From Nocardia araoensis NBRC 100135 (GTDB taxonomy: Bacteria; Actinomycetota; Actinomycetes; Mycobacteriales; Mycobacteriaceae), in the NCBI RefSeq assembly GCF_000308435.1, contig NZ_BAFR01000345.1, positions 1 to 34,792 on the forward strand: a stretch of 34,792 bases of DNA. The letters are read 5' to 3'. The position numbers and the translations under genes were made by a program. Within the stretch, counting starts at the first letter, position 1; each line of letters opens with the position of its first letter. Below the pieces are notes generated by a model. The model was not told the origin of the DNA and did not search any database. It saw only the letters and a program-made list of their open reading frames with translations. Positions 16,309 through 23,466 of the stretch are shown in pieces.

Positions 16309-16997
16309 CCACGTTCGTGCTCGTCCACGGCGCCTGGCACGGCCCATGGGCCTGGGATCGTGTCGTTCCGCTCCTGCGGGCCCACGGGGCGCGCACGCTC
16401 ACGCCGCAGCTCGGCTCCGGCGACGACTGTGGGCTCCGCGACCACGTCGCCGAGGTCGTCGCGGTCGTCGACACCGTAGCCCGGGACGAGGAGTTCGTAG
16501 TGCTGGTCGGGCACAGCTACTCGGGGTTGGTGGTCAGGGAAGCAGCCGACGCGCGGCCCGGGATCGTCGATCACGTCGTGCTCGTGGACGGATGGTCGGG
16601 CGGCGACGGGGCGAGCATGTTCAGTTTGGCTCCCGCCTCTTTCGTCGAAGCGATCCGCACGGCGACCGGTGGCGGGCAGCGCATACCCGCGCCGCCACCA
16701 GCCGCGTTCGGCATCACCGACACCGACACCGCGGCCTGGCTCGCTGCACGTCTGCTCCCACAGCCGCTGCGAACATTCACCGAGCCCACTCGTCTGACCG
16801 GGGCCGTCGACCGGATTCCCGGAACGGCCATTTACTGCAGGCCCGCGACCTATCCCTTCGACCGTTTCGGCGAGGCCGCCGGGTACCGAACCCTCGCCCT
16901 GGACGGGCCGCACGATGTCATGCTGACCCACCCGGCAGCGCTCGCCGAGTTGCTTCTGACGGCGCATACGTTCAAGAACGAGAAGCGCGAAGTCTAA
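16305..16997 (+). CDS. Alpha/beta-fold hydrolase
   Basis: A 230-residue alpha/beta hydrolase of the small esterase type (MES/EstC-like). It starts VLVHGAWHGPWAWDRVVPLL, giving the HGAW oxyanion loop. The nucleophile is Ser71 in GHSYSG and the catalytic histidine is His203 in GPHDVM. It is expected to hydrolyse a small ester or related bond in the cytoplasm. GTG start 16305 overlaps the upstream LLM stop by four bases. It is followed by the HxlR gene after 9 bases. The coupling suggests that oxidation by the LLM enzyme and hydrolysis here are successive steps (inference). Confidence 0.9.
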   Translation: MTTFVLVHGAWHGPWAWDRVVPLLRAHGARTLTPQLGSGDDCGLRDHVAEVVAVVDTVARDEEFVVLVGHSYSGLVVREAADARPGIVDHVVLVDGWSGGDGASMFSLAPASFVEAIRTATGGGQRIPAPPPAAFGITDTDTAAWLAARLLPQPLRTFTEPTRLTGAVDRIPGTAIYCRPATYPFDRFGEAAGYRTLALDGPHDVMLTHPAALAELLLTAHTFKNEKREV

Positions 16998-17006
16998 AAT
17001 GACGAA

Positions 17007-17684
17007 GTGGACCAGCGAACGTACAACCAGTACTGCGCGACCGCGCGCACCCTCGACCTCGTCGGAGAGCGCTGGACGCTGCTGCTGATCCGCGAACTGA
17101 TGACCGGACCCAAACGATTCGGCGACCTGCAGGCCGGTCTTCGCGGCCTCGGCACCGGCCTGCTCGCCGCACGCCTGAAGCATCTCGAGCGCGAAGGCCT
17201 AGCCGAGAAGATCACCCTCCCGCCTCCCGCGCGCACCCCCGCGTACGCCCTCACGGAGGCAGGCGAGGAACTCGGACCCGCGATCCTCGCACTTGCCAAA
17301 TGGGGGATGAAGTGGGCGATGGGGCAGCCACGGCCAACCGAGACGTTCCACCCGGGCTGGGCCGTCCTCGGCTTGCGAGTTTGTTTCGACGCCGAGGCCG
17401 CCGCCGGACTTCGCGCGGTATACGAATTCCGCATCGGCGACGAGATCTTCCACGCCCGCGTCGATGACGGGACCATCGAGACACTGCACGGCCCCGCGCA
17501 ACACCCCGACGCGACCATCACCATCGGCGAATCGGAGTTCCTCCGCCTCACCAGCCAGAACCGCACGTTGGCCGAAGCGGTGGCGACCGGCGTCGCAACC
17601 GCGACCGGTGACAGAGAAGCCCTGCGCAGGTTGAAGAACCTGTTCCGGCTGCCGCCGCCGGGCGCCCGAAAATCGAAGGAGTGA
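17007..17684 (+). CDS. HxlR-type regulator with C-terminal SCP2-like domain
   Basis: A 225-residue protein. Residues 1-100 form an HxlR winged helix: YCATARTLDLVGERWTLLLIRELMTGPKRFGDL, then LLAARLKHLEREGLAEK. Residues 120-215 look like an SCP2 sterol-carrier-type lipid-binding domain, with VYEFRIGDEIFHARVDDGTIETLHGPAQHPDATITIGESEFLRL. Such fusions occur in mycobacteria and nocardiae; the second domain may sense a hydrophobic ligand. The start is GTG, 9 bases after the hydrolase stop, so it is probably the third gene of the LLM-hydrolase operon and may regulate it and the divergent ohr gene. Confidence 0.9.
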   Translation: MDQRTYNQYCATARTLDLVGERWTLLLIRELMTGPKRFGDLQAGLRGLGTGLLAARLKHLEREGLAEKITLPPPARTPAYALTEAGEELGPAILALAKWGMKWAMGQPRPTETFHPGWAVLGLRVCFDAEAAAGLRAVYEFRIGDEIFHARVDDGTIETLHGPAQHPDATITIGESEFLRLTSQNRTLAEAVATGVATATGDREALRRLKNLFRLPPPGARKSKE

Positions 17685-17904
17685 ACGTCCGGACCCGGTC
17701 GTCAGTTCCGCTGATGCGAGACAAGACCCGTCCATCTCCGTCTGCGGGCGGCCGGTCGGCTCGGGCACGGCATGGTACTTCTCGGACGTAGCCGTAATAC
17801 ACGTCCGGGTGGCCGGTCAACTCCGGTGCGGCGGTGATCCTCGGACCATCGCGATGGCTGATTCTCGCCAGCCTGAGCGCGTGACGGTGGCGAGGATCGT
17901 GTGC

Positions 17905-18348
17905 ATGACAGCTGATGTGATGACCACCCTCGAGGCCTTCTACGCCTCCGAGGCGGCGTATCTCACCGACGGGGCCGGGTTCGAGGAGATGGCTCGGCAT
18001 CTGGCGCCGGACGTGGTCATGCACCAGGCATCGAGCCTTCCCTATGGCGGCGAATGGCGTGGACACGACGGATTCCGGAGGTTCCTCGCCGCAATGGGGG
18101 AAAACTGGGACGGCTTGTGGTTCGACGAGCAGCATTTCCTTCGCGACGAGGCCCGGGTCGTGGTCTACAGCCGCGGTCGGCTGCGGGCGCGGCGCACCGG
18201 AAGGGTGCTGGAAACCTCGCTGCTGCAATGGATCAGCTTCCGGGACGGTCTGATCACCGAGTTCCGTCCCTACTACCACGACACTTCGGCGGTCTTGGCC
18301 GCCCTGACCGAAGAACCATCGGTCGCGGCGCGACTGTCAGTCGGTTGA
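17905..18348 (+). CDS. SnoaL-like/NTF2-fold protein
   Basis: A 147-residue single-domain protein of the NTF2-like superfamily (SnoaL-like polyketide cyclase or ketosteroid-isomerase fold). Features are the pattern of an N-terminal helix (LEAFYASEAAYL), the mid-chain WRGHDGFRRFLAAMGENW segment and the strand-rich end with WISFRDGLITEFRPYYHD. Catalytic activity cannot be assigned. The frame extends 32 codons upstream, but ATG 17905 has a GAGGA RBS 8 bases before it and matches the domain start; a second ATG at 17920 is also possible. It is preceded by about 220 bases in which I see no convincing promoter or gene. Confidence 0.8.
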   Translation: MTADVMTTLEAFYASEAAYLTDGAGFEEMARHLAPDVVMHQASSLPYGGEWRGHDGFRRFLAAMGENWDGLWFDEQHFLRDEARVVVYSRGRLRARRTGRVLETSLLQWISFRDGLITEFRPYYHDTSAVLAALTEEPSVAARLSVG

Positions 18349-18391
18349 CCCACAGCCCAGGACTGCGCTCGACTGACGGGCTGGGTGGTCA
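18346..18391. terminator. Bidirectional terminator shared by convergent genes
   Basis: TGACC-CAC-AGCCC on the left and GGGCT-GGGT-GGTCA on the right form a long stem with a small internal mismatch, including the perfect pair CAGCCC (18353-18358) and GGGCTG (18378-18383). The arms include the stop codons of both the SnoaL-like gene (plus) and the protease gene (minus). Confidence 0.55.
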
Positions 18392-19144
18392 GACGGGCCG
18401 AAATCCGGCGCCGAGGTCGTTGCGGGAGTCGATGTCGGCGAGAATGGCGTTGATATCGGTTCCCACCTCGGGCCCGAGACACCCCATGCCCCAGTAGGCG
18501 TTGACCATGCCCACCAGCGTGGAACCGATCACCACCGGCGCGCCGGAATCACCTTTGAGCACACACATCTGGGTCCAGGTGTCGCTGCTGCGGCCCATCA
18601 TGTCGCCCCAGGCGACGCCGCAGGTTCGGCCGGTCGTGCGGCCCTTCTTACACACGAGGTCGGGAAACTGCGCGGGAGCGCCGAGGCTGTCGATGGAGAA
18701 ACCGCCGACATCCCGGGCGGGAGCGACCCGTGCGCCATCGAATTCGATGACCGCGTAGTCCAATTCGTGATCGGCGTAGGCGAATCGCCCCAGCACCCCG
18801 TAGCTGGGATAGGTCACCGACGCCACCGGCGCCCCTGGCTCGCCGCAATGGCCCGCCGTCAAACCCACCAGCCTGCCGGCTGCGTCGTAGCCGATGGTGG
18901 TGAGCGTGCACTCGGCTCGGTCATCGATCACGATCCCCGAGCCACCGCCTATCGGCGGCAGCGGCAACCGCGGAACACCCGCCGCCGCACCGGCGCCCAC
19001 CGACACCGGGCCGCACGCCAGCGCCGCCACTGAGATCACCTTCAGCAGCGAACGAGTCACCGTTGCTCCCACCGAGCCGAGCGAACTCGCCGCCACCGAA
19101 TCGGATCCGGTCCGAGCCGCATTCGCAGCCGACATGTCCGACAT
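18389..19144 (-). CDS. Secreted trypsin-like serine protease (S1)
   Basis: A 251-residue chymotrypsin-fold protease. The catalytic triad is His99 (LTAGHC), Asp129 (ELDYAVIEF) and Ser200 (KGDSGAPV). Cysteines at 79/100, 165/175 and 194 with a later one are placed for disulfides, as expected for an exported protein. The N-terminal 56 residues contain a hydrophobic segment (LLKVISVAALACGPVSVGAGAAAG) with an AAAG-like cleavage region. ATG 19144 was chosen because GAGGAGG lies 8 bases upstream; a shorter GTG start near 19057 would give a more conventional signal peptide length. It resembles small actinomycete extracellular S1 proteases, without an evident prodomain. Confidence 0.88.
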   Translation of the reverse strand: MSDMSAANAARTGSDSVAASSLGSVGATVTRSLLKVISVAALACGPVSVGAGAAAGVPRLPLPPIGGGSGIVIDDRAECTLTTIGYDAAGRLVGLTAGHCGEPGAPVASVTYPSYGVLGRFAYADHELDYAVIEFDGARVAPARDVGGFSIDSLGAPAQFPDLVCKKGRTTGRTCGVAWGDMMGRSSDTWTQMCVLKGDSGAPVVIGSTLVGMVNAYWGMGCLGPEVGTDINAILADIDSRNDLGAGFRPV

Positions 19145-19393
19145 CCGCGTCGCCTCCTCACCGCCGAAGTTCAGTGAACCACCGCCAACTCTCGCAGCGG
19201 TCCATTCCGAGCTACCCACACCCACGAGGCGGAAACGGAGTGTCGCCCTGCGGCGGTCGGCGCGCGAACTCCTCTCACGGACGGTTGCGACTGCCGATTC
19301 GGGCCTGATTTGTCGTTCGGAAGAGTTCCGGCTCGTTCGACGAGCGGCGAATGCTTCGGCAGGAATTGCGCAGCGTTGTCACGATTTGGCAGC

Positions 19394-20332
19394 ATGGTTG
19401 CCGATATGGCGACGGTTTCCGATATCGCTCGTGACAGTCTGGATGGCTTGTCCGTCGGTGATGCGCTGGGAGCTCAGTTCTTCGTGCCGGGCCGTTCGCT
19501 ACCCGATCTTCTCGTCGGCCGACTGCCGGCTGCGCCGTGGGAATGGACCGATGACACGGAGATGGCCTGCTCGGTGTACGCGCAGATCCGCGGCCACGGC
19601 CGAATCGACCGCGACATGCTGGCGGCAGCCTTCGCCGACCGTTGCGAGCCCTACCGGGGCTACAGTGGCGGCACAGTCGCTGTGCTGCACGAGATTCGCG
19701 ACGGACGGCCCTGGGCCGCCGCGGCGGGCGCCCTGTTCGATGGGCGCGGCTCCTGGGGCAACGGTGCTGCGATGCGGGTCGCTCCGCTCGGAGCGTATTT
19801 CGCCGGCAACCTGGACCGTGCTGCGACCCAAGCCGCATTGTCGGCCGAGGTGACGCATCGGCATCCGGAAGCGATCGTGGGCGCCATGGCGGTTGCCGTC
19901 GCGGCGAGCCACGCCGCGACCACCCGCGGAAGATATTGCCCACCCGAGGAACTGCTGCACGTCGTGGAGCCGTACCTGGTCGAGGGCCGGACTGCGCGCG
20001 GTGTCCGCCGAGCCCGGAGGTTGCTGGGGCGATCGGTGGCCGAAGCGGCATACGAACTCGGTAATGGTGCGCAGGTCAGCGCCCAGGACACGGTGCCGTT
20101 CACCCTCTGGGCGGCCGCGACCTTCCTCGACGACTATCCCGCCGCCGTTACCGCGTGTGTCGAGGCAGGCGGCGATGCGGACACCACGGCCGCGATCGTC
20201 GGCGGGATCGTGGCGGCACGCACAGGCATCGGCACGCGAGCCGGTGTACACGGAATCCCCTCGCAGTGGTTGTCGGCGCGAGAGCCGCTGCCGGCTTGGG
20301 CGACGGTGGCCGCAGGGGCCAGCAGGCCGTAG
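19394..20332 (+). CDS. ADP-ribosylglycohydrolase family protein
   Basis: A 312-residue ARH/DraG-fold hydrolase that removes ADP-ribose from proteins or small substrates. Metal-binding motifs are present: GLSVGDALGAQ near 18-28, TDDT at 52-55, and GGDADTTAAI around 259-268 (Asp261, Asp263, Thr264). These are the dinuclear Mg ligands of the family. The start is uncertain: ATG 19394 or ATG 19406, neither with a good RBS, so the transcript may be leaderless. No ADP-ribosyltransferase or toxin gene is adjacent, so its partner is not visible. It is divergent from the protease gene across about 250 bases and converges on qcrB. Confidence 0.9.
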   Translation: MVADMATVSDIARDSLDGLSVGDALGAQFFVPGRSLPDLLVGRLPAAPWEWTDDTEMACSVYAQIRGHGRIDRDMLAAAFADRCEPYRGYSGGTVAVLHEIRDGRPWAAAAGALFDGRGSWGNGAAMRVAPLGAYFAGNLDRAATQAALSAEVTHRHPEAIVGAMAVAVAASHAATTRGRYCPPEELLHVVEPYLVEGRTARGVRRARRLLGRSVAEAAYELGNGAQVSAQDTVPFTLWAAATFLDDYPAAVTACVEAGGDADTTAAIVGGIVAARTGIGTRAGVHGIPSQWLSAREPLPAWATVAAGASRP

Positions 20333-20360
20333 TCCTCGCTGTGCCGGGCACGGCGTCGTC

Positions 20361-21977
20361 TCATCGGTCGTGTCGTTCGCCGGCGCGGCGCTGCTGGTAC
20401 TCCCGGAGAACGGCCAGTTGCCTGCGTTCTTCGGCGTGCTCGGTCATCACGAGGCGCTCCGCTTCGGGCGCCGGATCCGGGCGAAGGAACGAGCCCGGTC
20501 CGGGCTTGCCCGCCAACCCCAGTTTGTTCATCTTCTTCGGTACCGGGGCGCCTTGATACTCGAGCGCGATCGGGTGGCCGTGGTCGTCTACGTGGCCCAA
20601 TGGCTGGTGCATCTCGATGTACTCACCGTGCGGCAGGCGCTTGATCACGCCGGTCTCGATGCCGTGGGCGAGCACCGCGCGATCGCTGCGCTGCAGGCCC
20701 AGGCACATCCGGTAGGTGAGGAAATAGGCTGTCGGCGGGCACAGCAGCACCGCGATGCGGAAGAACCAGGTCGTCGCGTTGAGCGAGATGTCGAAGTTCA
20801 ACGCGATGATGTCGTTGACGCACGCCAGCGTCAGCACCACGTAGAACGTGAGGGCCATGGCGCCGATCGCGGTGCGCACCGGTACGTCTCGCGGTCGCTG
20901 CAACAGATTGTGGTGCGCGGTATCGCTCGACAGCCGCTTCTCGATCCACGGATACGCGATCAGCACCGCGAGCACCAACCCCATCGCCACCGCGACCCAG
21001 AACGCCGCAGGCACGGTGTAGTTGCCGAGGTACAGCTCCCAAGGCGGCATCAGGCGCGCCATGCCGTCGGTCCACATCAGGTAGAAGTCCGGCTGCGAAC
21101 CCGCCGAGACCTGCGCCGGGTTGTACGGACCCAGGTTCCAGACCGGATTGATCTGGAACAGGCCGCCCATGAACGACACGGTCGCGAGGGTGAACATGAA
21201 GAAAGCGCCCTGGTCGAGCGAGAACACCGGCACGATCCGCGTGCCGACGACATTGTTCTCCGTGCGGGCCGGTCCGGGGAACTGGGTGTGCTTCTGGTAC
21301 CAGACGATTCCGATGTGTGCGACGACCAGCGCCGACATGATCGCCGGGAACAGCAGCACGTGCGTGATGTACAGACGGGGGATGATGATGTCGCCGGGGA
21401 AATCGCCCGCGAAGATCAGCCAGTGCAGCCAGGTGCCGACGATCGGGATGGAGATCGTGAAACCCGAGAAGGCCGCGCGCAGACCGGTACCCGACAGCAG
21501 ATCGTCGGGCAGCGAATAGCCGAAGAAGCCTTCGAACAGGGCGAGGATCAGCAGTAGCGAGCCGATCACCCAGGTGATCTCACGTGGACGGCGGAACGCG
21601 CCGGTGAAGAATATCCGGCACATGTGGACGATCATCGACGCCACGAAAAGCAATGCTGTCCAATGGTGTACCTGCCGCACGAACAGCCCGCCGCGGACCT
21701 CGAAACTGAGATTCAGCGTCGACTCGTAGGCCCGCGACATGGTCAACCCGCGCATGGGCTGGTACGCGCCGTCATAGACGACCTCACTCATCGACGGGTC
21801 GAAGAACAACGTCAGATAGACCCCCGACAGCAGCAGGATGATGAAGCTGTACAGCGCGATCTCGCCGAGCAGGAACGACCAGTGGGTCGGGAAGACCTTG
21901 TTGATCGACCGCTTGACGAAGGCGGAAGCGCGGTACCGTTCATCCAGGGCGTCTGCCCCCCGTAGCACGGTGCTCAT
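20361..21977 (-). CDS. qcrB: Cytochrome bc1 cytochrome b subunit (orphan QcrB)
   Basis: A 538-residue integral membrane cytochrome b. Heme ligands are His104 and His118 in helix B (14 apart) and His206 and His221 in helix D (15 apart), the actinobacterial spacing. The GYSLPDDLLSGTG stretch, the PDFYLMWTDGMARL quinol-site region and a long soluble C-terminal tail ending in a charged coil match mycobacterial QcrB (about 550 residues). It would oxidise menaquinol in a bc1-aa3 supercomplex. In relatives qcrB sits after qcrC and qcrA; neither is here, so this is a stand-alone, probably second copy. ATG 21977 has GGAGG upstream. A perfect CRP-type box lies 73-88 bases before it. Confidence 0.95.
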   Translation of the reverse strand: MSTVLRGADALDERYRASAFVKRSINKVFPTHWSFLLGEIALYSFIILLLSGVYLTLFFDPSMSEVVYDGAYQPMRGLTMSRAYESTLNLSFEVRGGLFVRQVHHWTALLFVASMIVHMCRIFFTGAFRRPREITWVIGSLLLILALFEGFFGYSLPDDLLSGTGLRAAFSGFTISIPIVGTWLHWLIFAGDFPGDIIIPRLYITHVLLFPAIMSALVVAHIGIVWYQKHTQFPGPARTENNVVGTRIVPVFSLDQGAFFMFTLATVSFMGGLFQINPVWNLGPYNPAQVSAGSQPDFYLMWTDGMARLMPPWELYLGNYTVPAAFWVAVAMGLVLAVLIAYPWIEKRLSSDTAHHNLLQRPRDVPVRTAIGAMALTFYVVLTLACVNDIIALNFDISLNATTWFFRIAVLLCPPTAYFLTYRMCLGLQRSDRAVLAHGIETGVIKRLPHGEYIEMHQPLGHVDDHGHPIALEYQGAPVPKKMNKLGLAGKPGPGSFLRPDPAPEAERLVMTEHAEERRQLAVLREYQQRRAGERHDR

Positions 21978-22049
21978 AACTGGCAAAACCTCCCGGTCGT
22001 CGACGGCGGCTGCCCATAAGACATTTCGGGCCCGCGATTTCTGACACGA

Positions 22050-22065
22050 TGTGATGGACATCACA
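22050..22065. promoter_or_regulatory. CRP/GlxR-type binding site
   Basis: TGTGATGGACATCACA matches the CRP-family consensus TGTGA-N6-TCACA at all ten fixed bases; arms of 7 bp (TGTGATG/CATCACA) surround GA. It is 73 bases from the qcrB start. CRP (Rv3676-type) and GlxR proteins recognise this motif in mycobacteria and corynebacteria. The rest of the 322-base gap (21978-22299) shows only a short CCAGGT-C-ACCTGG palindrome at 22143-22155. Confidence 0.75.
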
Positions 22066-22299
22066 AATGGGTGTCGCTGGCAGGGGCGAGGAGCTCACCC
22101 ACTGGGATCGGCGGCCTGCCGCAGGCGCAGCGCTCTCTGGTCCCAGGTCACCTGGAGCGTGACACGTGGCTTGCTCCATACGAGGGTCCTATCGGCGGAT
22201 CGAACCCGTCGACATCGTGTTTGCCGTCGGCCGGGCCGGGAGAGGATTGCGGCGTTCGAGCTGAAACCCCGACTCGGGGCACATCACTGGAGGCCGCGC

Positions 22300-23466
22300 A
22301 TGCGCCCCGTAATCCTGGACCTCGCCGCGCACGACTACGCGATGATCGACGCGGAGGAATACCTGCGCGCCGTGCTGGCCTGGCATTTCAGCGAGGAGAC
22401 GGGCAGCCCGTACTGGCTGCGCCGCGCGCGGACGCTGGATTTCGACCCGGTCGCCGATATCCGCACCTTCGCGGATCTGCGCCGCTTTCCCAACGTCGTC
22501 GACGAATTCCGCACGGTCGCGGTGGAGGACCTGATTCCCCGTGGGCTGGCGGGCGCCGACCGCGTCATCGCGGGGATCTACGAGAGCGGCGGCACCACCG
22601 GCGCGCCCAAACGGTTCGTCATGTTCGACCGCTGGATGGAGTTCGCGCTCGGCTGGGACGAGCACCACTACGCCGACCTGGGCACGGTGAACACCTTGGC
22701 CGTGGCGCCGAGCGGCCCGCACATGTTCGGCGAGTTCGCCGAACGCCGGGCGCGCAGGCACAACGGCGTGCGGTTCACCATCGACCTCGATCCGCGGTGG
22801 ATCAAGCAGATGATCGCGCGCGGCGACACCGAGAACACCGAGCGGTACGCAGAGCACGTCGTCGACCAGGTCGCGCAGATCCTGACCACCCAGTCGGTGG
22901 GGATCCTGATCGCCACGCCGCCCCTGCTGGAGCGCATCGCACGCCGCGACGACCTGGTGGAGCAGATCCGCCGGAAGATCAAATTCATCTGCTGGAGCGG
23001 CGCGCACATGAACGCCGACACCCGCGACATCTTCCGCCAGGAGATCTTTCCCGGTATCCCGCTCAAAGGGCTCTACGGCAGCACCACCATCCTCGGCATG
23101 TCCCGCGAACGCGACGAGGAGCGCCCCGACGGGCTGCCCGTCTTCGACCCGCCGAGCCCGTACCTGGCGTTCGAGGTGGTGGATCCGGAGACCGGCGACG
23201 ACGTCGGCTACGGCGAGCGCGGTCAGGTCGTGATGCATCACCTCACGAAATACGCTCTGCTGCCGAACAATCCGGAACGGGACCTGGCCATGAAGGTCGA
23301 GCCGCCGAAGAGCGGTTTCGGCTGCTCGGTCGCCGACGTCGCGCCGATGGCGTCCTTCGCGGGCGCCGAGGTGATCGAGGGGGTGGTACTGATATGGGCG
23401 AGTTCGTGCACATCGACGCGCTCGGACCGCGGGGCAGCTATCGTGCCCGCGACCGCAAGCCCCTGA
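22300..23466 (+). CDS. EhpF/LuxE-like acid-activating enzyme (ANL superfamily)
   Basis: A 388-residue adenylate-forming enzyme related to phenazine-pathway EhpF, LuxE and PaaK-type ligases. The nucleotide-binding loop is ESGGTTGAPKR (95-105), and the later LKGLYGSTT segment is the A5-type motif. It is short and lacks the mobile C-terminal subdomain of ordinary acyl-CoA ligases, as EhpF does (about 370 residues). It likely forms an acyl-adenylate and passes the acyl group to the next protein. ATG 22300 has TGGAGG six bases before it; longer frames upstream are non-coding-like. Its last 24 codons overlap the following gene, and that tail (WASSCTSTRSDRGAA) looks unlike a family C-terminus. Confidence 0.82.
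   Translation: MRPVILDLAAHDYAMIDAEEYLRAVLAWHFSEETGSPYWLRRARTLDFDPVADIRTFADLRRFPNVVDEFRTVAVEDLIPRGLAGADRVIAGIYESGGTTGAPKRFVMFDRWMEFALGWDEHHYADLGTVNTLAVAPSGPHMFGEFAERRARRHNGVRFTIDLDPRWIKQMIARGDTENTERYAEHVVDQVAQILTTQSVGILIATPPLLERIARRDDLVEQIRRKIKFICWSGAHMNADTRDIFRQEIFPGIPLKGLYGSTTILGMSRERDEERPDGLPVFDPPSPYLAFEVVDPETGDDVGYGERGQVVMHHLTKYALLPNNPERDLAMKVEPPKSGFGCSVADVAPMASFAGAEVIEGVVLIWASSCTSTRSDRGAAIVPATASP

Noticed and set aside
22185..22262. tRNA-like TPsiC arm on the minus strand (GGTTCGATCC-like) in the qcrB/EhpF-like gap
   Set aside because: No matching acceptor stem, anticodon arm or D arm can be drawn around it, and the T stem itself has a mismatch.
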